42,213 nt of DNA, from positions 1 through 42,213 of the forward strand of contig JAOXSA010000501.1 of assembly GCA_025800245.1 (NCBI GenBank), read 5' to 3'. Under the pieces are notes generated by a model, which saw only the letters and a program-made list of their open reading frames with translations, was not told the origin of the DNA and did not search any database. Shown here one piece after another: positions 1 through 11,488 of the stretch. The first letter of the stretch is position 1; each line of letters opens with the position of its first letter. This stretch comes from Amphritea sp. (lineage in GTDB: Bacteria > Pseudomonadota > Gammaproteobacteria > Pseudomonadales > Balneatricaceae). The translations under genes and the position numbers were made by a program.

Positions 1-49
1 TAGCTATTATCAGTAAGAATTTTTAAGCACCTATGAGTTGTACATCGGA

Positions 50-1834
50 ATGTATATTAAAAGCACGCAATATAAGGTTGGTATCAGAATTATATGTTTC
101 CTGGCTTTTCTTAGTGGCAGCTATACATATGCTCAGTCACCTGTAGACTCCGGAACCTTGTTACGTCAGGAAGAAAGCATTCATAAAAGCCCCTCTCTGC
201 CGCTGCCTGCTACTGATGATAAACCGCAAAAACCTGAGATGCAGGTGATCAGCGGTGAGTCTGTTTTAATCAGAGAAGTAAGATTCAGCGGCGCTGTTGA
301 GCTGTTATCAGAACCCGGCATAAAAGACGAAATAGAAAAATTTATCACCCAGTCTGTTGGCAAACAGTATGATTTTAATGGCTTAAGATTACTGGCAGAT
401 CAGATTACATTATTACTCAAGAAAGAAGGCTGGATCTTAGCTCGCGCGTATCTGCCGCAACAGGATATTTCAAATGGTATCTTAACGATCGCCGTGATCC
501 GGGGGCAGCTAGACAGTAAAGGCCCTGGGATTATTATTGAGCCAGCTGGGGAATACCCGCTGCGAATCAACACCACAGTACTTGAAGGCATTTCGTCAGA
601 ATACCTCACTGTCGGAAACGCAATTAATGAGCGGGAGCTGGAACGGGCTTTACTGCTGATCAATGATCTGCCGGGAATCACAGCACGAGCACGATTAGAA
701 ACGGGTGAAGAACCTGAAAGCACCCGAATTCATATTCTTGCAGAAGAGGGCCGCCTGTTCACCGGGCAGCTACAGAGCAATAATTTCGGCAACAGGTTTA
801 CCGGCAGATCTCAACTGCAGGCAGAACTGACCCTGAATGATCCTTCCGGTCATGGTGACCAACTCAACACCTCTCTTACCGCATCTGAGGGTATCCGGTT
901 AGGCCGAATCAACTATGGGCTCCCACTCGGCTATCGTGGCTGGCACGCGAACCTGGCCTATACATTCCTCGATTACGAGGTAATCGAAGGACAGGCATCT
1001 GAACAAGCGGACTACACCGGTGAAGCTGAAACTGTTGAGGCCGCACTGCGCTATCCAATAGTACGCAGTAACACACAGAATATATGGTTAGGACTGGGCT
1101 ATCGTTCGGATCGCTTTGAAGATCGCTTTAACGACACCCGTATCGGTGACAAGCAGATACATTCCGGCCGTGTGAATCTGTATGGCGATAACACTGACCA
1201 ATGGCAGGGAGGAGGACGCTCTGACTGGTCACTGGAGTGGAAACACGGCAATCTGGACCTTTCCGGCCTGGCTCAGCAACAACAGAATGATCGCAGTGCA
1301 TTCAATACTGCCGGTGAGTTTAACAAACTGGAATACACTCTATCCCGACATCAGTATCTGGCATCGGATCTCAGCCTTTTTATAGGTTTGAATGGTCAGT
1401 TCGCCAGCAAGAACCTCGATTCATCACAGAAGTTTTTCCCCGGTGGACCGAATGGAGTGCGTGCATATCCGGGTGGTGAAGCACCCGCTGATGAAGGACA
1501 GTTACTGAGAGCGGAACTGCGTTACAACGTCAAAAAGATTCCCCAGCGACTCGGCCGGCTACAACTTCAGTTCTTTTATGATCAGGCATGGATCAAACAA
1601 AGCAACTCCCCACCTGCAAACGTGCCCATCACCAATGCAGAAAACGCTAATCGTTATCGCTTAGCTGGCACAGGTGTTGGTCTTCATCTCGCTAAAGACA
1701 AGGAATACGGCGTCAGCTTCAACTGGGCCAGAAAGCTTGGACATAACCCCGGCAGAGATGCTGCAACCGGGTTTGACAGTGATGAGCAGAGCAACTCATA
1801 CCGCATCTGGCTTCAGGGCGTAGTCTGGTTTTAG
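50..1834 (+). CDS. TpsB-family outer-membrane transporter (ShlB/FhaC/HecB type)
   Basis: Two-partner secretion transporter that should thread the adjacent TpsA exoprotein across the outer membrane. Reading from ATG 50 gives 594 residues. Residues 1-29 look like a signal peptide: a lysine-containing start, a hydrophobic run (IICFLAFLSG) and a YAQ cleavage site. A POTRA region follows at about residues 70-155, with the pattern VREVRFSG-like strand, FNGLRLLADQIT helix and GWILARAYLPQQ. From about residue 235 to the end lies an Omp85/ShlB-type beta-barrel, including the family VRAYPGGEA motif and a terminal aromatic residue (VVWF). An in-frame TTG at 38 is also open, but ATG 50 gives a better signal peptide; neither start has a strong Shine-Dalgarno. 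The tpsA gene begins 45 bp downstream on the same strand, which is the usual tpsB-tpsA arrangement. The promoter is probably outside the window. Confidence 0.9.
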   Translation: MYIKSTQYKVGIRIICFLAFLSGSYTYAQSPVDSGTLLRQEESIHKSPSLPLPATDDKPQKPEMQVISGESVLIREVRFSGAVELLSEPGIKDEIEKFITQSVGKQYDFNGLRLLADQITLLLKKEGWILARAYLPQQDISNGILTIAVIRGQLDSKGPGIIIEPAGEYPLRINTTVLEGISSEYLTVGNAINERELERALLLINDLPGITARARLETGEEPESTRIHILAEEGRLFTGQLQSNNFGNRFTGRSQLQAELTLNDPSGHGDQLNTSLTASEGIRLGRINYGLPLGYRGWHANLAYTFLDYEVIEGQASEQADYTGEAETVEAALRYPIVRSNTQNIWLGLGYRSDRFEDRFNDTRIGDKQIHSGRVNLYGDNTDQWQGGGRSDWSLEWKHGNLDLSGLAQQQQNDRSAFNTAGEFNKLEYTLSRHQYLASDLSLFIGLNGQFASKNLDSSQKFFPGGPNGVRAYPGGEAPADEGQLLRAELRYNVKKIPQRLGRLQLQFFYDQAWIKQSNSPPANVPITNAENANRYRLAGTGVGLHLAKDKEYGVSFNWARKLGHNPGRDAATGFDSDEQSNSYRIWLQGVVWF

Positions 1835-1879
1835 CAGACAGATTCAGGCTGTAGATAAGAATTTGGGAAGGAAGATCCA

Positions 1880-4800
1880 ATGAATAAAGTATTTCGCGTT
1901 ATCTGGAATGAAATAACTCAGACCTGGGTTGCTGTTTCCGAACATACCCGAGCCCGGGGTAAGCGCTGCTCTGGAATCCGACTGATGGTGGCATTGGGAT
2001 TGCTGAGCAGTCACTCGCTGACATTAGCGGCAGCGGCACCGGATACACTGCCCGACGGGCAGCAGGTTACCGCAGGCCAGGCTGATTTCACCAAACAGGC
2101 CAACAATCTGATAATCAGACAGCACAGCCAGAAGCTGATTACCCAATGGCAGGAGTTTTCCATTGGTGAAAATGCCTCAGTGCAGTTTATACAGCCGAAC
2201 AGCAGCAGCGCTGCATTAAACCGGGTGATAGGACAAAATCCCAGTGAAATTCTTGGACACTTGAGTGCCAACGGGCATGTCTTGCTAATCAACCCTAACG
2301 GTGTAGTGTTCGGCAGCAACAGCCGTATCGATGTAGCCTCTCTGTCCGCTTCTACTCTGGAGCTGAGTGATGCAGACTTTCTTAATGATAAGCTGCACTT
2401 TAAAGGTGATGATGGCGGCCTGATTCAGGCTGACGGAACCATACAGCTTGGCGAAGGTGGGCGGATTGCTTTTATCGCCCCAATGGTTGAGCAGAATGGC
2501 ACAATACATGCGCCGGATGGCGAAGTAATCATGGCATCGGGAACCGATGTTGAGCTGGATATCACAGGTCATGGCTTAGTCAGCTTCAGAATTAACCGTG
2601 GCTCCCTGAACTCCGTGATTGAGAACGGTGGAGGTATCCATGTTGGTAGCGGAGCAGTACTGCTATCAGCAAAAGGCTTCAGCGAAGCAGCCAGCGCAGT
2701 GGTGAATAACAGCGGCGTAATTGAAGCCAGAGGGATCAGTAAAGCAGGTGGCCGGATCATGCTCGGCGCGGGCCCGGGCGGGCACGTGCAGCAGTCCGGC
2801 ACCCTCAATGTTGCTTCTGATACGGCCAAAGGCGGGCTGGTAACCATTGAAGCAGAGACCATTACTCTGACAAGCGACGCCGACATCGATGCGACCGGCG
2901 CAACCGGCGGTGGTGATGTACTGGTCGGTGGTGACTGGCAGGGCGGTGAAAATACACAACGACGAGTACTAGCTGATACCGAAGCTCTTCAGCAGGCGAC
3001 TAAGGTGATCGTAGAAGCCGATGCCAGTATCGATGCCAGTGCCACGCAAAACGGCGATGGCGGTACTGTTGTGGTATGGAGTGATATCAGACAGTCCGAC
3101 TCGATCACAGATGTTCAGGGTAACATCAGCGCCAGGGGCGGCAGTCACGGTGGCGATGGTGGTCAGATTGAAACCTCGGGCCGGGTGTTGAATGTTGAAG
3201 GAGCCAGAGTTACTACCACCGCAGCCCATGGTAAAACCGGTGACTGGTTGCTTGATCCTGGCAATATAACCATTGCTGCCAGCGGCTCGGGTGGTGTGAC
3301 CAACGGTGGTGCGCCGTCAGGGGATACCACGATTTCTACGGCCACATTAAGTGCTGCACTGAATAGCAATAACGTTACTCTGACAACCGGCGATGGCGGT
3401 TATGACATCACTTTGCTGAATGACTTCAACTATACCGGTGCCAGCAGTTCACTGACACTTGATGCCGGACGAGAAATCAACCTGTATGGCGATATCTCTT
3501 CGACTAACGCTCTTAATCTCTCTTTCAGCGACGGTGTCAGATTACGTGACAATATTACGCTGAATAGCAGTGGAGGAGATGTCACATTTGCCAGCACGCT
3601 GAACGGCTTCTCTAATCTGACCGTTAACTCCGGTGCCGGAGATATTGCGCTGTACGGTAACGTCGGCGGCAGCTTTCCACTGGATCAGCTGGTTCTGAAT
3701 AGCAGCGGCAATATCCTGCTGAGTCAGAGCAATAATCCGATCACCATTACGTCCTATGGAACTCAGACATATAACGGTGCTGTTAGGTTACAAGGCGCTA
3801 CGACGATCCGATCATTGGGTCAGACCGCTCAGACTCTGCTGACTAACTCGTCGGGCAACCTTGGCTTTGGTGGAACCGCTGCGCGTCTTCAGATTACGCT
3901 GGTGGGAGCCGCTGGTGGCAGTGGTGGCGCGGATCGCACAACCTCTGGGGGGGCGTCGGGCGCGGCAGGTCAGGTCAGTGCCGTCGTCCGGGTTGAAGAT
4001 GAGACACTGACCGTAAGCCAGGGTAATTCCGGTCAGAGGGGGCAGAATGAAAGTGAAAATAATGGTGGCTCCAATACCGAGTTAGGTGGCGCAGGCGGCA
4101 GCAGTTCACTCGGCTACGCAGGAGGCAGAGGCGGTGATGCCGGTAATGATGGACGATCCGGTGCTGGCGGCGGCGGTGGCGGGGCAACCGTCGTGCGTTT
4201 CAGTTCCGGAGATCTCGTCGCCGGTGGCGCCGGTGGCGGTGGTGGTGGCGGCGATAACGGCAGTGGTGGCACCGGTATTGTTGGCTCGACAAGAGCAGGC
4301 ATAAGCGGCAGCGCCGGTGGTGTTAACAGCAATGAGGATTCCGGCGGCGGCGGTGGCGGCGGTGGCGGATTGCAGGGCGGTTGGGGCGGCAGTCCGGGAG
4401 GCGATGAACAACCAGGCAGCGGGGGCAGCGCTGGTTCATCAGGCGCAACCAGCGGTCTGGCAAAGCTTGAGTCTATCAGCACAGGCTTTTCCGGGGCATA
4501 TCGCACGGCTACAGTTACCAGACTGGCTGTTAATTCAGGGGTCACATTCAATGGCTCCGTATCCGGTAATCAAAACCTCAGTGTCGAGGTACAGAACGGT
4601 GGCAGTATTCAGATGAATGCCACTGTTGATACCGGATCAGCCAGTCAGACCTACAGTGCGCCGGTTTCGCTGACAGGAAACAGTACCTTTAAAGGCACCA
4701 AAATTGCGGCAGGAACCGTTAATCTGGCAGCACATGAGTTGATCATTGATGAAACTGATCAGACCACTGGAGCAGTTATCAGTGGCGTCGTCAGTGGTAC

Positions 4801-7800
4801 CGGTAAGCTAATCAAGCGCGGTAACGGTAAACTGATACTACAAGCTGACAATACCTACTCAGGTGGTACTGACATTGAAGCAGGTACAGCTCAATCTCAA
4901 CGCAGCAATACCCCGGTGTCCGGCTCTCCCACATCCGGCACCTTTGGCTCCGGCTTGATCACCATTACCGACGGCGGCGGGCTGGATCTGAACGGTACAA
5001 TTCTGACCAATGCTCTGAACCTTTCAGGATCGGGCTTCAGTAATGGCGGCGCAGTGTTCAACAGTGCTGGCAGTTTCGCCAACTGGGCATCGGGACCAAT
5101 CACGCTGACCGGAGATACTGTTGTGAATGCCGGGAATGGTGGCTTAATACTCAACAGTGCAATTTCGGGTGCCCATAAGCTGACTCTTAACCATCAGGGG
5201 CAGACTGTATATCTCAGGCAGGCTGCCAACATCGGCGCTCTGGTCTCGGACGGCCCTTTGGGAGTTGAAGCAAATGTCACCAGTGCCGGTACTGATGGTC
5301 AGCAATATAATGGCGCGACAACATTCAGCGATAACATCGAGCTTGCTGCCACCAATGGCACGATTGGCGGCAGTGGTGCTATTACTGCAAACCGGCTGAA
5401 CTTTGCTCTGAATAACGCCAGTGTTGACCTGAGTAACCGCAATAACAACTTTGCCGGGGCAATTGCTATCGCCGGTAAAGATGCAGGGCTGGGCCAGAAT
5501 GTGAGTCTGGTTAATCGGGCTGGACTGACCTTCTCAGGTGCCGAGATCGCCGGTAACCTCAGCACCACCACCGGCACCGCTGGCAGTGCTGGCGGCATCA
5601 GCCAGACCGGTGCTTTGAAAGTAGGGGGCACCAGTCAGTTTATTGCTGATACGCTGGTTGACCAGGATGCCGACCTGCAGCATGCCGATAATGATTTTGG
5701 TGGCAGTGTTTCATTTACGCCAGCCAATGCCGGAAGCTGGCGCAATATCTCAATCGTGGATGGCGTCGGAGGCTTGATTCTGGGTAATCTGACCGCCACG
5801 GGGACACTGAACGCAACCAGCAGAGGCGGCGCATTGACTCAGGCGGCAGGCACAACAATTGTAGTGGAGGGCACCACCGATCTGCTGGCGCAATCCACCG
5901 ATGGCCTGACCGACTACGACATCACTCTGGACGGCAGCAACAATGACTTTAAAAACACTGTCAACGCCACCGGTAAAGATATCACTCTGGTCGATGGCAC
6001 AGGTGGCATCACGCTGGGTGATGTCGACGCCAGCGGTAATCTTATTATTACCAGCAACGGCGGGGTGATTGATCAAACCACTGGCACCACCATTGAAGTG
6101 GACGGCACCACCGGTCTGCTGGCGCAATCCGCTGATGGCCTGACCGACTACGACATCACTCTGGACGGCACCAACAATGACTTTAAAGACACAGTAAACG
6201 CCACCGGTAAAGACATCTCTCTGGTCGATGGCACAGGCGGCATCACGCTGGGCGATATTAACGCCAGCGGCAATCTTAATGTTACCAGCAACGGTGGAGC
6301 GATTGATCAGGCTACAGGCACCTCGATTGTGGTGGATGACACCACCAATCTGCTGGCGCAATCCACCGATGGCCTGACCGACTACGACATCACTCTGGAT
6401 GGTGCGAATAACGACTTTAAAAACACCGTCAATGCCACCGGTAAAGACATTACCCTGGTGGATGGCACCGGTGGTCTGACGCTGGGCAACCTCGATGCCA
6501 GCGGTAATCTGGATGCTACCAGCAACGGCGGCACCATTGATCAGGCCGCAGGAACCACCATTGAAGTGGACGGTACCACTGACCTGTTGGCGCAATCGGT
6601 GGACGGAAATACCGACTTCGACATAACTCTGGATGGCGCGAATAACAACTTCAAAGACACCGTCAATGCTACCGGTAAAGGCATTACCCTGATTGATGGC
6701 ACCGGTGGTCTGACGCTGGGCAACGTCGATGCCAGCGGCAATCTGGATGTTACCAGCAACGGCGGTGCGATTAATCAGGCCGCAGGAACTGCTATTGAGG
6801 TCGACGGCACTACCGATCTGCTGGCGCAATCAGCGGACGGAAATACCGACTACGATATCTCTCTGGACGGTACCGGTAATGACTTCAAGGATACAGTCAC
6901 TGCAACCGGAGATAACCTGACTGTGCAGGATAAGAATGACCTTAAACTCACGGCCAATGCCAGCGGTAATCTGAACGCTCAGGCCAGCGGTGATATTGAT
7001 GCATCGCTGAATGTTGCGGGTAACAGCAATCTCAGCAACAGCGGTAACGGTGATATCACGGTGGCTGGAAACACCGGAACACTGGTCGTCGATAGTGGCG
7101 GGGATGTTATCTTCAGACCAACTGTCGTAGCAGGTAATTCAACCATTCAGGCTGCTGGTGATGTAAGAGAGACCGAAGAGTTTGCATTAGATGTAAAAGG
7201 GAATCTCAACCTCAACGTTGGCGGTTACATCAATGTAGGGCAGGAAGGCGGTGGAGGCCCTGATCCGGCCCCTGAAGCCGTTGAAAGCAGTACGCAGCAA
7301 GGAGTGGACAGCAACACAATCAGAAGTTCTGATATCGCGCTTTATGAGGGAAGTCCGGAGATATTACTGCTGAAAACAGCGGACTCTGTAGAGATGCTGG
7401 ATGTCCGGAGTATCGATCTGATACTGGATAACAGCGGAAATCTTGTGACAGTGCAGCATCGACACGGTATCCCATTGGTTTCCAGAGGACTGGGGCTTAA
7501 CCTGAATCTGAAAACAGATCAGAAACAGAGTGTCCCGATACTCATCCAGGCAAACGATAGAGGTGAGCTTCTGATCAGCCAGAGAAGAGCCCGTTCCGAG
7601 AGCCTTAATAGCAATGACATTAACGGCCTCAGCATCCCGCAGACGTTTGATTTCACGACACTGAGTGGTCGTAATATTCAATACACAGCGTCAATTGAGA
7701 GCGGGAATCTGCTTATCAAAGCAGCCAGCGGACTTGCCAATGAAGTCCTGCAAAATAACAAAGACATTGTTATTTCACTGATTCTGGCTGAGATTATCCG

Positions 7801-7852
7801 TACCGACCAGCCCCGGCTTAACAGCGGGATCATTGCAGCAACCAGAATCTGA
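1880..7852 (+). CDS. TpsA-family exoprotein (filamentous hemagglutinin-like), 1990 aa
   Basis: Large secreted beta-helix protein and partner of the upstream TpsB. It starts with an extended signal peptide region (MNKVFRVIWNEITQTWVAVS) and a hydrophobic core ending near AAAAPDTLPDG. The haemagglutination-activity TPS domain follows at about residues 55-300, with INPNGVVFG matching the conserved NPNG motif. Further features are a glycine-rich domain at about residues 670-870, a passenger-associated-transport-like repeat near residues 968-1000 (GKLIKRGNGKLILQADNTYS), and four complete 78-residue repeats plus a partial one at residues 1325-1690. The C-terminal 300 residues are not recognised. The start is supported by a GGAAGG ribosome-binding site at 1867-1872. 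No toxin domain, pre-toxin motif or immunity gene follows, so adhesion, biofilm or surface structure is more likely than contact-dependent inhibition. The ligand cannot be inferred. Confidence 0.93.
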   Translation: MNKVFRVIWNEITQTWVAVSEHTRARGKRCSGIRLMVALGLLSSHSLTLAAAAPDTLPDGQQVTAGQADFTKQANNLIIRQHSQKLITQWQEFSIGENASVQFIQPNSSSAALNRVIGQNPSEILGHLSANGHVLLINPNGVVFGSNSRIDVASLSASTLELSDADFLNDKLHFKGDDGGLIQADGTIQLGEGGRIAFIAPMVEQNGTIHAPDGEVIMASGTDVELDITGHGLVSFRINRGSLNSVIENGGGIHVGSGAVLLSAKGFSEAASAVVNNSGVIEARGISKAGGRIMLGAGPGGHVQQSGTLNVASDTAKGGLVTIEAETITLTSDADIDATGATGGGDVLVGGDWQGGENTQRRVLADTEALQQATKVIVEADASIDASATQNGDGGTVVVWSDIRQSDSITDVQGNISARGGSHGGDGGQIETSGRVLNVEGARVTTTAAHGKTGDWLLDPGNITIAASGSGGVTNGGAPSGDTTISTATLSAALNSNNVTLTTGDGGYDITLLNDFNYTGASSSLTLDAGREINLYGDISSTNALNLSFSDGVRLRDNITLNSSGGDVTFASTLNGFSNLTVNSGAGDIALYGNVGGSFPLDQLVLNSSGNILLSQSNNPITITSYGTQTYNGAVRLQGATTIRSLGQTAQTLLTNSSGNLGFGGTAARLQITLVGAAGGSGGADRTTSGGASGAAGQVSAVVRVEDETLTVSQGNSGQRGQNESENNGGSNTELGGAGGSSSLGYAGGRGGDAGNDGRSGAGGGGGGATVVRFSSGDLVAGGAGGGGGGGDNGSGGTGIVGSTRAGISGSAGGVNSNEDSGGGGGGGGGLQGGWGGSPGGDEQPGSGGSAGSSGATSGLAKLESISTGFSGAYRTATVTRLAVNSGVTFNGSVSGNQNLSVEVQNGGSIQMNATVDTGSASQTYSAPVSLTGNSTFKGTKIAAGTVNLAAHELIIDETDQTTGAVISGVVSGTGKLIKRGNGKLILQADNTYSGGTDIEAGTAQSQRSNTPVSGSPTSGTFGSGLITITDGGGLDLNGTILTNALNLSGSGFSNGGAVFNSAGSFANWASGPITLTGDTVVNAGNGGLILNSAISGAHKLTLNHQGQTVYLRQAANIGALVSDGPLGVEANVTSAGTDGQQYNGATTFSDNIELAATNGTIGGSGAITANRLNFALNNASVDLSNRNNNFAGAIAIAGKDAGLGQNVSLVNRAGLTFSGAEIAGNLSTTTGTAGSAGGISQTGALKVGGTSQFIADTLVDQDADLQHADNDFGGSVSFTPANAGSWRNISIVDGVGGLILGNLTATGTLNATSRGGALTQAAGTTIVVEGTTDLLAQSTDGLTDYDITLDGSNNDFKNTVNATGKDITLVDGTGGITLGDVDASGNLIITSNGGVIDQTTGTTIEVDGTTGLLAQSADGLTDYDITLDGTNNDFKDTVNATGKDISLVDGTGGITLGDINASGNLNVTSNGGAIDQATGTSIVVDDTTNLLAQSTDGLTDYDITLDGANNDFKNTVNATGKDITLVDGTGGLTLGNLDASGNLDATSNGGTIDQAAGTTIEVDGTTDLLAQSVDGNTDFDITLDGANNNFKDTVNATGKGITLIDGTGGLTLGNVDASGNLDVTSNGGAINQAAGTAIEVDGTTDLLAQSADGNTDYDISLDGTGNDFKDTVTATGDNLTVQDKNDLKLTANASGNLNAQASGDIDASLNVAGNSNLSNSGNGDITVAGNTGTLVVDSGGDVIFRPTVVAGNSTIQAAGDVRETEEFALDVKGNLNLNVGGYINVGQEGGGGPDPAPEAVESSTQQGVDSNTIRSSDIALYEGSPEILLLKTADSVEMLDVRSIDLILDNSGNLVTVQHRHGIPLVSRGLGLNLNLKTDQKQSVPILIQANDRGELLISQRRARSESLNSNDINGLSIPQTFDFTTLSGRNIQYTASIESGNLLIKAASGLANEVLQNNKDIVISLILAEIIRTDQPRLNSGIIAATRI
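3889..4520 (+). other. Segment of tpsA encoding a glycine-rich domain
   Basis: Within tpsA, about 200 codons are dominated by glycine, serine and alanine, with several runs of 6-9 glycines. The segment begins with LQITLVGAAGG, contains GGGGGGATVVR and LVAGGAGGGGGGG, and ends before the next beta-helix strand. This architecture (a hydrophobic beta strand, then Gly-rich loops with GATVV and LVAGGGGG) resembles glycine-rich domains of tail fibres and of ALK/LTK-type receptors, which pack as polyglycine helices. That similarity is from memory of the motif, not a search. The DNA is locally very GC-rich, and long spurious reading frames (poly-proline, poly-alanine) appear in other frames. Confidence 0.6.
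5852..6930 (+). repeat. 234-bp tandem repeats inside tpsA (4 complete plus 1 partial)
   Basis: Four consecutive 234-bp units (5852-6085, 6086-6319, 6320-6553, 6554-6787) and a diverging fifth encode a 78-residue block with the landmarks LLAQS, DYDITLDG, NDFK, NATGKDITLVDGTGG, TLG and ASGNL. The spacing is exact: the LLAQ codons begin at 5882, 6116, 6350, 6584 and 6818. Nucleotide identity between units is high, suggesting recent duplication or gene conversion. More diverged copies of the same block precede them from about 5390. The number of units may vary between strains. Confidence 0.9.
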
Positions 7853-7870
7853 GAAATTTCTTAGCTCCAC

Positions 7871-7900
7871 AAAAAAAGCAGCCAGAAGGCTGCTTTTTTA
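7871..7900. terminator. Bidirectional intrinsic terminator between tpsA and gyrB
   Basis: Stem AGCAGCC / GGCTGCT with the four-base loop AGAA, preceded by a run of A and followed by a run of T, so it reads as a rho-independent terminator on both strands. It lies 18 bp after the tpsA stop and 16 bp from the gyrB stop, and serves the two convergent genes. Confidence 0.9.
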
Positions 7901-7916
7901 TTCACACTGAAGTCCG

Positions 7917-10340
<2,424 letters not shown>

Positions 10341-10353
10341 TCAGTTCTCCTGA

Positions 10354-11445
10354 TTATTGTTGAGTGCTCAACGCACCCTCATGTAGTTTGAGAAAGCTCA
10401 GCTCCGTCTCCGGCGACCAGTAGTCGCTGAGGCTGGTATGATCGACACAGGTGATAAAACACTGGCTTGCCGCTTTCTCAAGATAGTTACAGAACAGTCT
10501 GCAGTGGTGCTGATCCAGCTCCGACGGCAGATCGTCGATCAGATAGATGCATGACCGACTGTTCAGTTTGTAAAACAGGACACCCTGCGCCAGTTTAAGG
10601 GCGCTCACCACCACTTTCTTCTGCCCCCTGGAGAGACGCTCAGAAGCGGTATGGCCATCAACCTTAAGGCGCAGGTCAGCCCGTTGCGGACCGGCACTGG
10701 TGTAACCCTGACGGGCATCCCGTTCAAAGCCTTCTTCCAACACCTGGTCCAGCGTTCTTTTTTTGTCCCAACCGGCGCTGAAACTGAGATCCACTTTCAT
10801 CCCATCAAGCAGGGTAGACAGGATCTCGTCAAATTCCGGTTTTAACAACTCAATATAGGATTCCCGCAGGGTATTCAGCTGCTCAGCGTAGCTGACAAAT
10901 TCACGATCCCACACGGCCCGAATCCGATGGTCGATTTTACCATATTTCAGCAGAGAATTTCGCTGTTTTAATACCCGCCTGAAGGCTCTCCAGAGCCGGA
11001 TAAACGTGGGATCAGAATGGAATACCCCCCAGTCGATAAACTGCCGACGAATCGCAGGGCTGCCTTCGAGAATCTGAAAGGTTTCGGAGTTGATCACCTG
11101 GATCGGCAACAGCTCTGCCAGGGTGGTCAGATCGATATCATTGCCGGCGTAACGCATCCGGTTATCACCTTCCAGACTGCGCTCCACACCCAACGGTTGA
11201 GCCATGCCCGAGCCCATGGCATCCAGCTCAGCAAAAACGGTACAGCTGGTGTCGCCAGCCCGGATAAGATGGTTCAGCTTGTTGGTCCGGAAGGAACGGC
11301 ACAGGCCCAGCAGATGCACAGCTTCCAGCAGGCTGCTTTTACCGCTGCCGTTAACACCGTGAATAATATTGATCTGGGGAGAGGGGGTAAAACTGACATC
11401 AGCCAGATTTCGTACAGAACGTACGTTGAATTGTTGTATCGGCAT
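10354..11445 (-). CDS. recF: DNA replication and repair protein RecF
   Basis: SMC-like ATPase that loads RecA at single-strand gaps together with RecO and RecR. It has 363 residues (E. coli 357). Walker A is GVNGSGKS at 30-37, followed by the RecF-typical HLLGLCRSFRTNK. The signature LSRGQKK and the Walker B YLIDDLPSELD are visible in the C-terminal third. The gene sits 43 bp after dnaN, with a hairpin in the gap and no strong Shine-Dalgarno, so it may depend on readthrough and translate poorly. It precedes gyrB by 13 bp. Confidence 0.97.
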   Translation of the reverse strand: MPIQQFNVRSVRNLADVSFTPSPQINIIHGVNGSGKSSLLEAVHLLGLCRSFRTNKLNHLIRAGDTSCTVFAELDAMGSGMAQPLGVERSLEGDNRMRYAGNDIDLTTLAELLPIQVINSETFQILEGSPAIRRQFIDWGVFHSDPTFIRLWRAFRRVLKQRNSLLKYGKIDHRIRAVWDREFVSYAEQLNTLRESYIELLKPEFDEILSTLLDGMKVDLSFSAGWDKKRTLDQVLEEGFERDARQGYTSAGPQRADLRLKVDGHTASERLSRGQKKVVVSALKLAQGVLFYKLNSRSCIYLIDDLPSELDQHHCRLFCNYLEKAASQCFITCVDHTSLSDYWSPETELSFLKLHEGALSTQQ

Positions 11446-11460
11446 AAAGAGGGTTCAAAC

Positions 11461-11480
11461 GGGGCTGGCTTGCCAGCCCC
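11461..11480. other. Perfect hairpin in the dnaN-recF gap
   Basis: GGGGCTGG / CCAGCCCC form a perfect 8-bp stem around a four-base loop (CTTG on the plus strand, CAAG in the minus-strand transcript). It lies between the dnaN stop and the recF start and lacks a U-run, so it is not a standard intrinsic terminator. It could attenuate or stabilise the polycistronic message, or be one of the REP-like hairpins seen elsewhere in this window. Confidence 0.6.
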
Positions 11481-11488
11481 GATGAATA

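Noticed and set aside
4106-4551. Minus-strand poly-proline and poly-alanine frames
   Set aside because: They are antisense of the poly-glycine codons of TpsA and have no start signals.
5750-6829. Long minus-strand reading frame of about 359 codons inside tpsA
   Set aside because: It is the shadow of the 234-bp repeats on the opposite strand. The period keeps the frame open; the plus-strand frame has the family domains.
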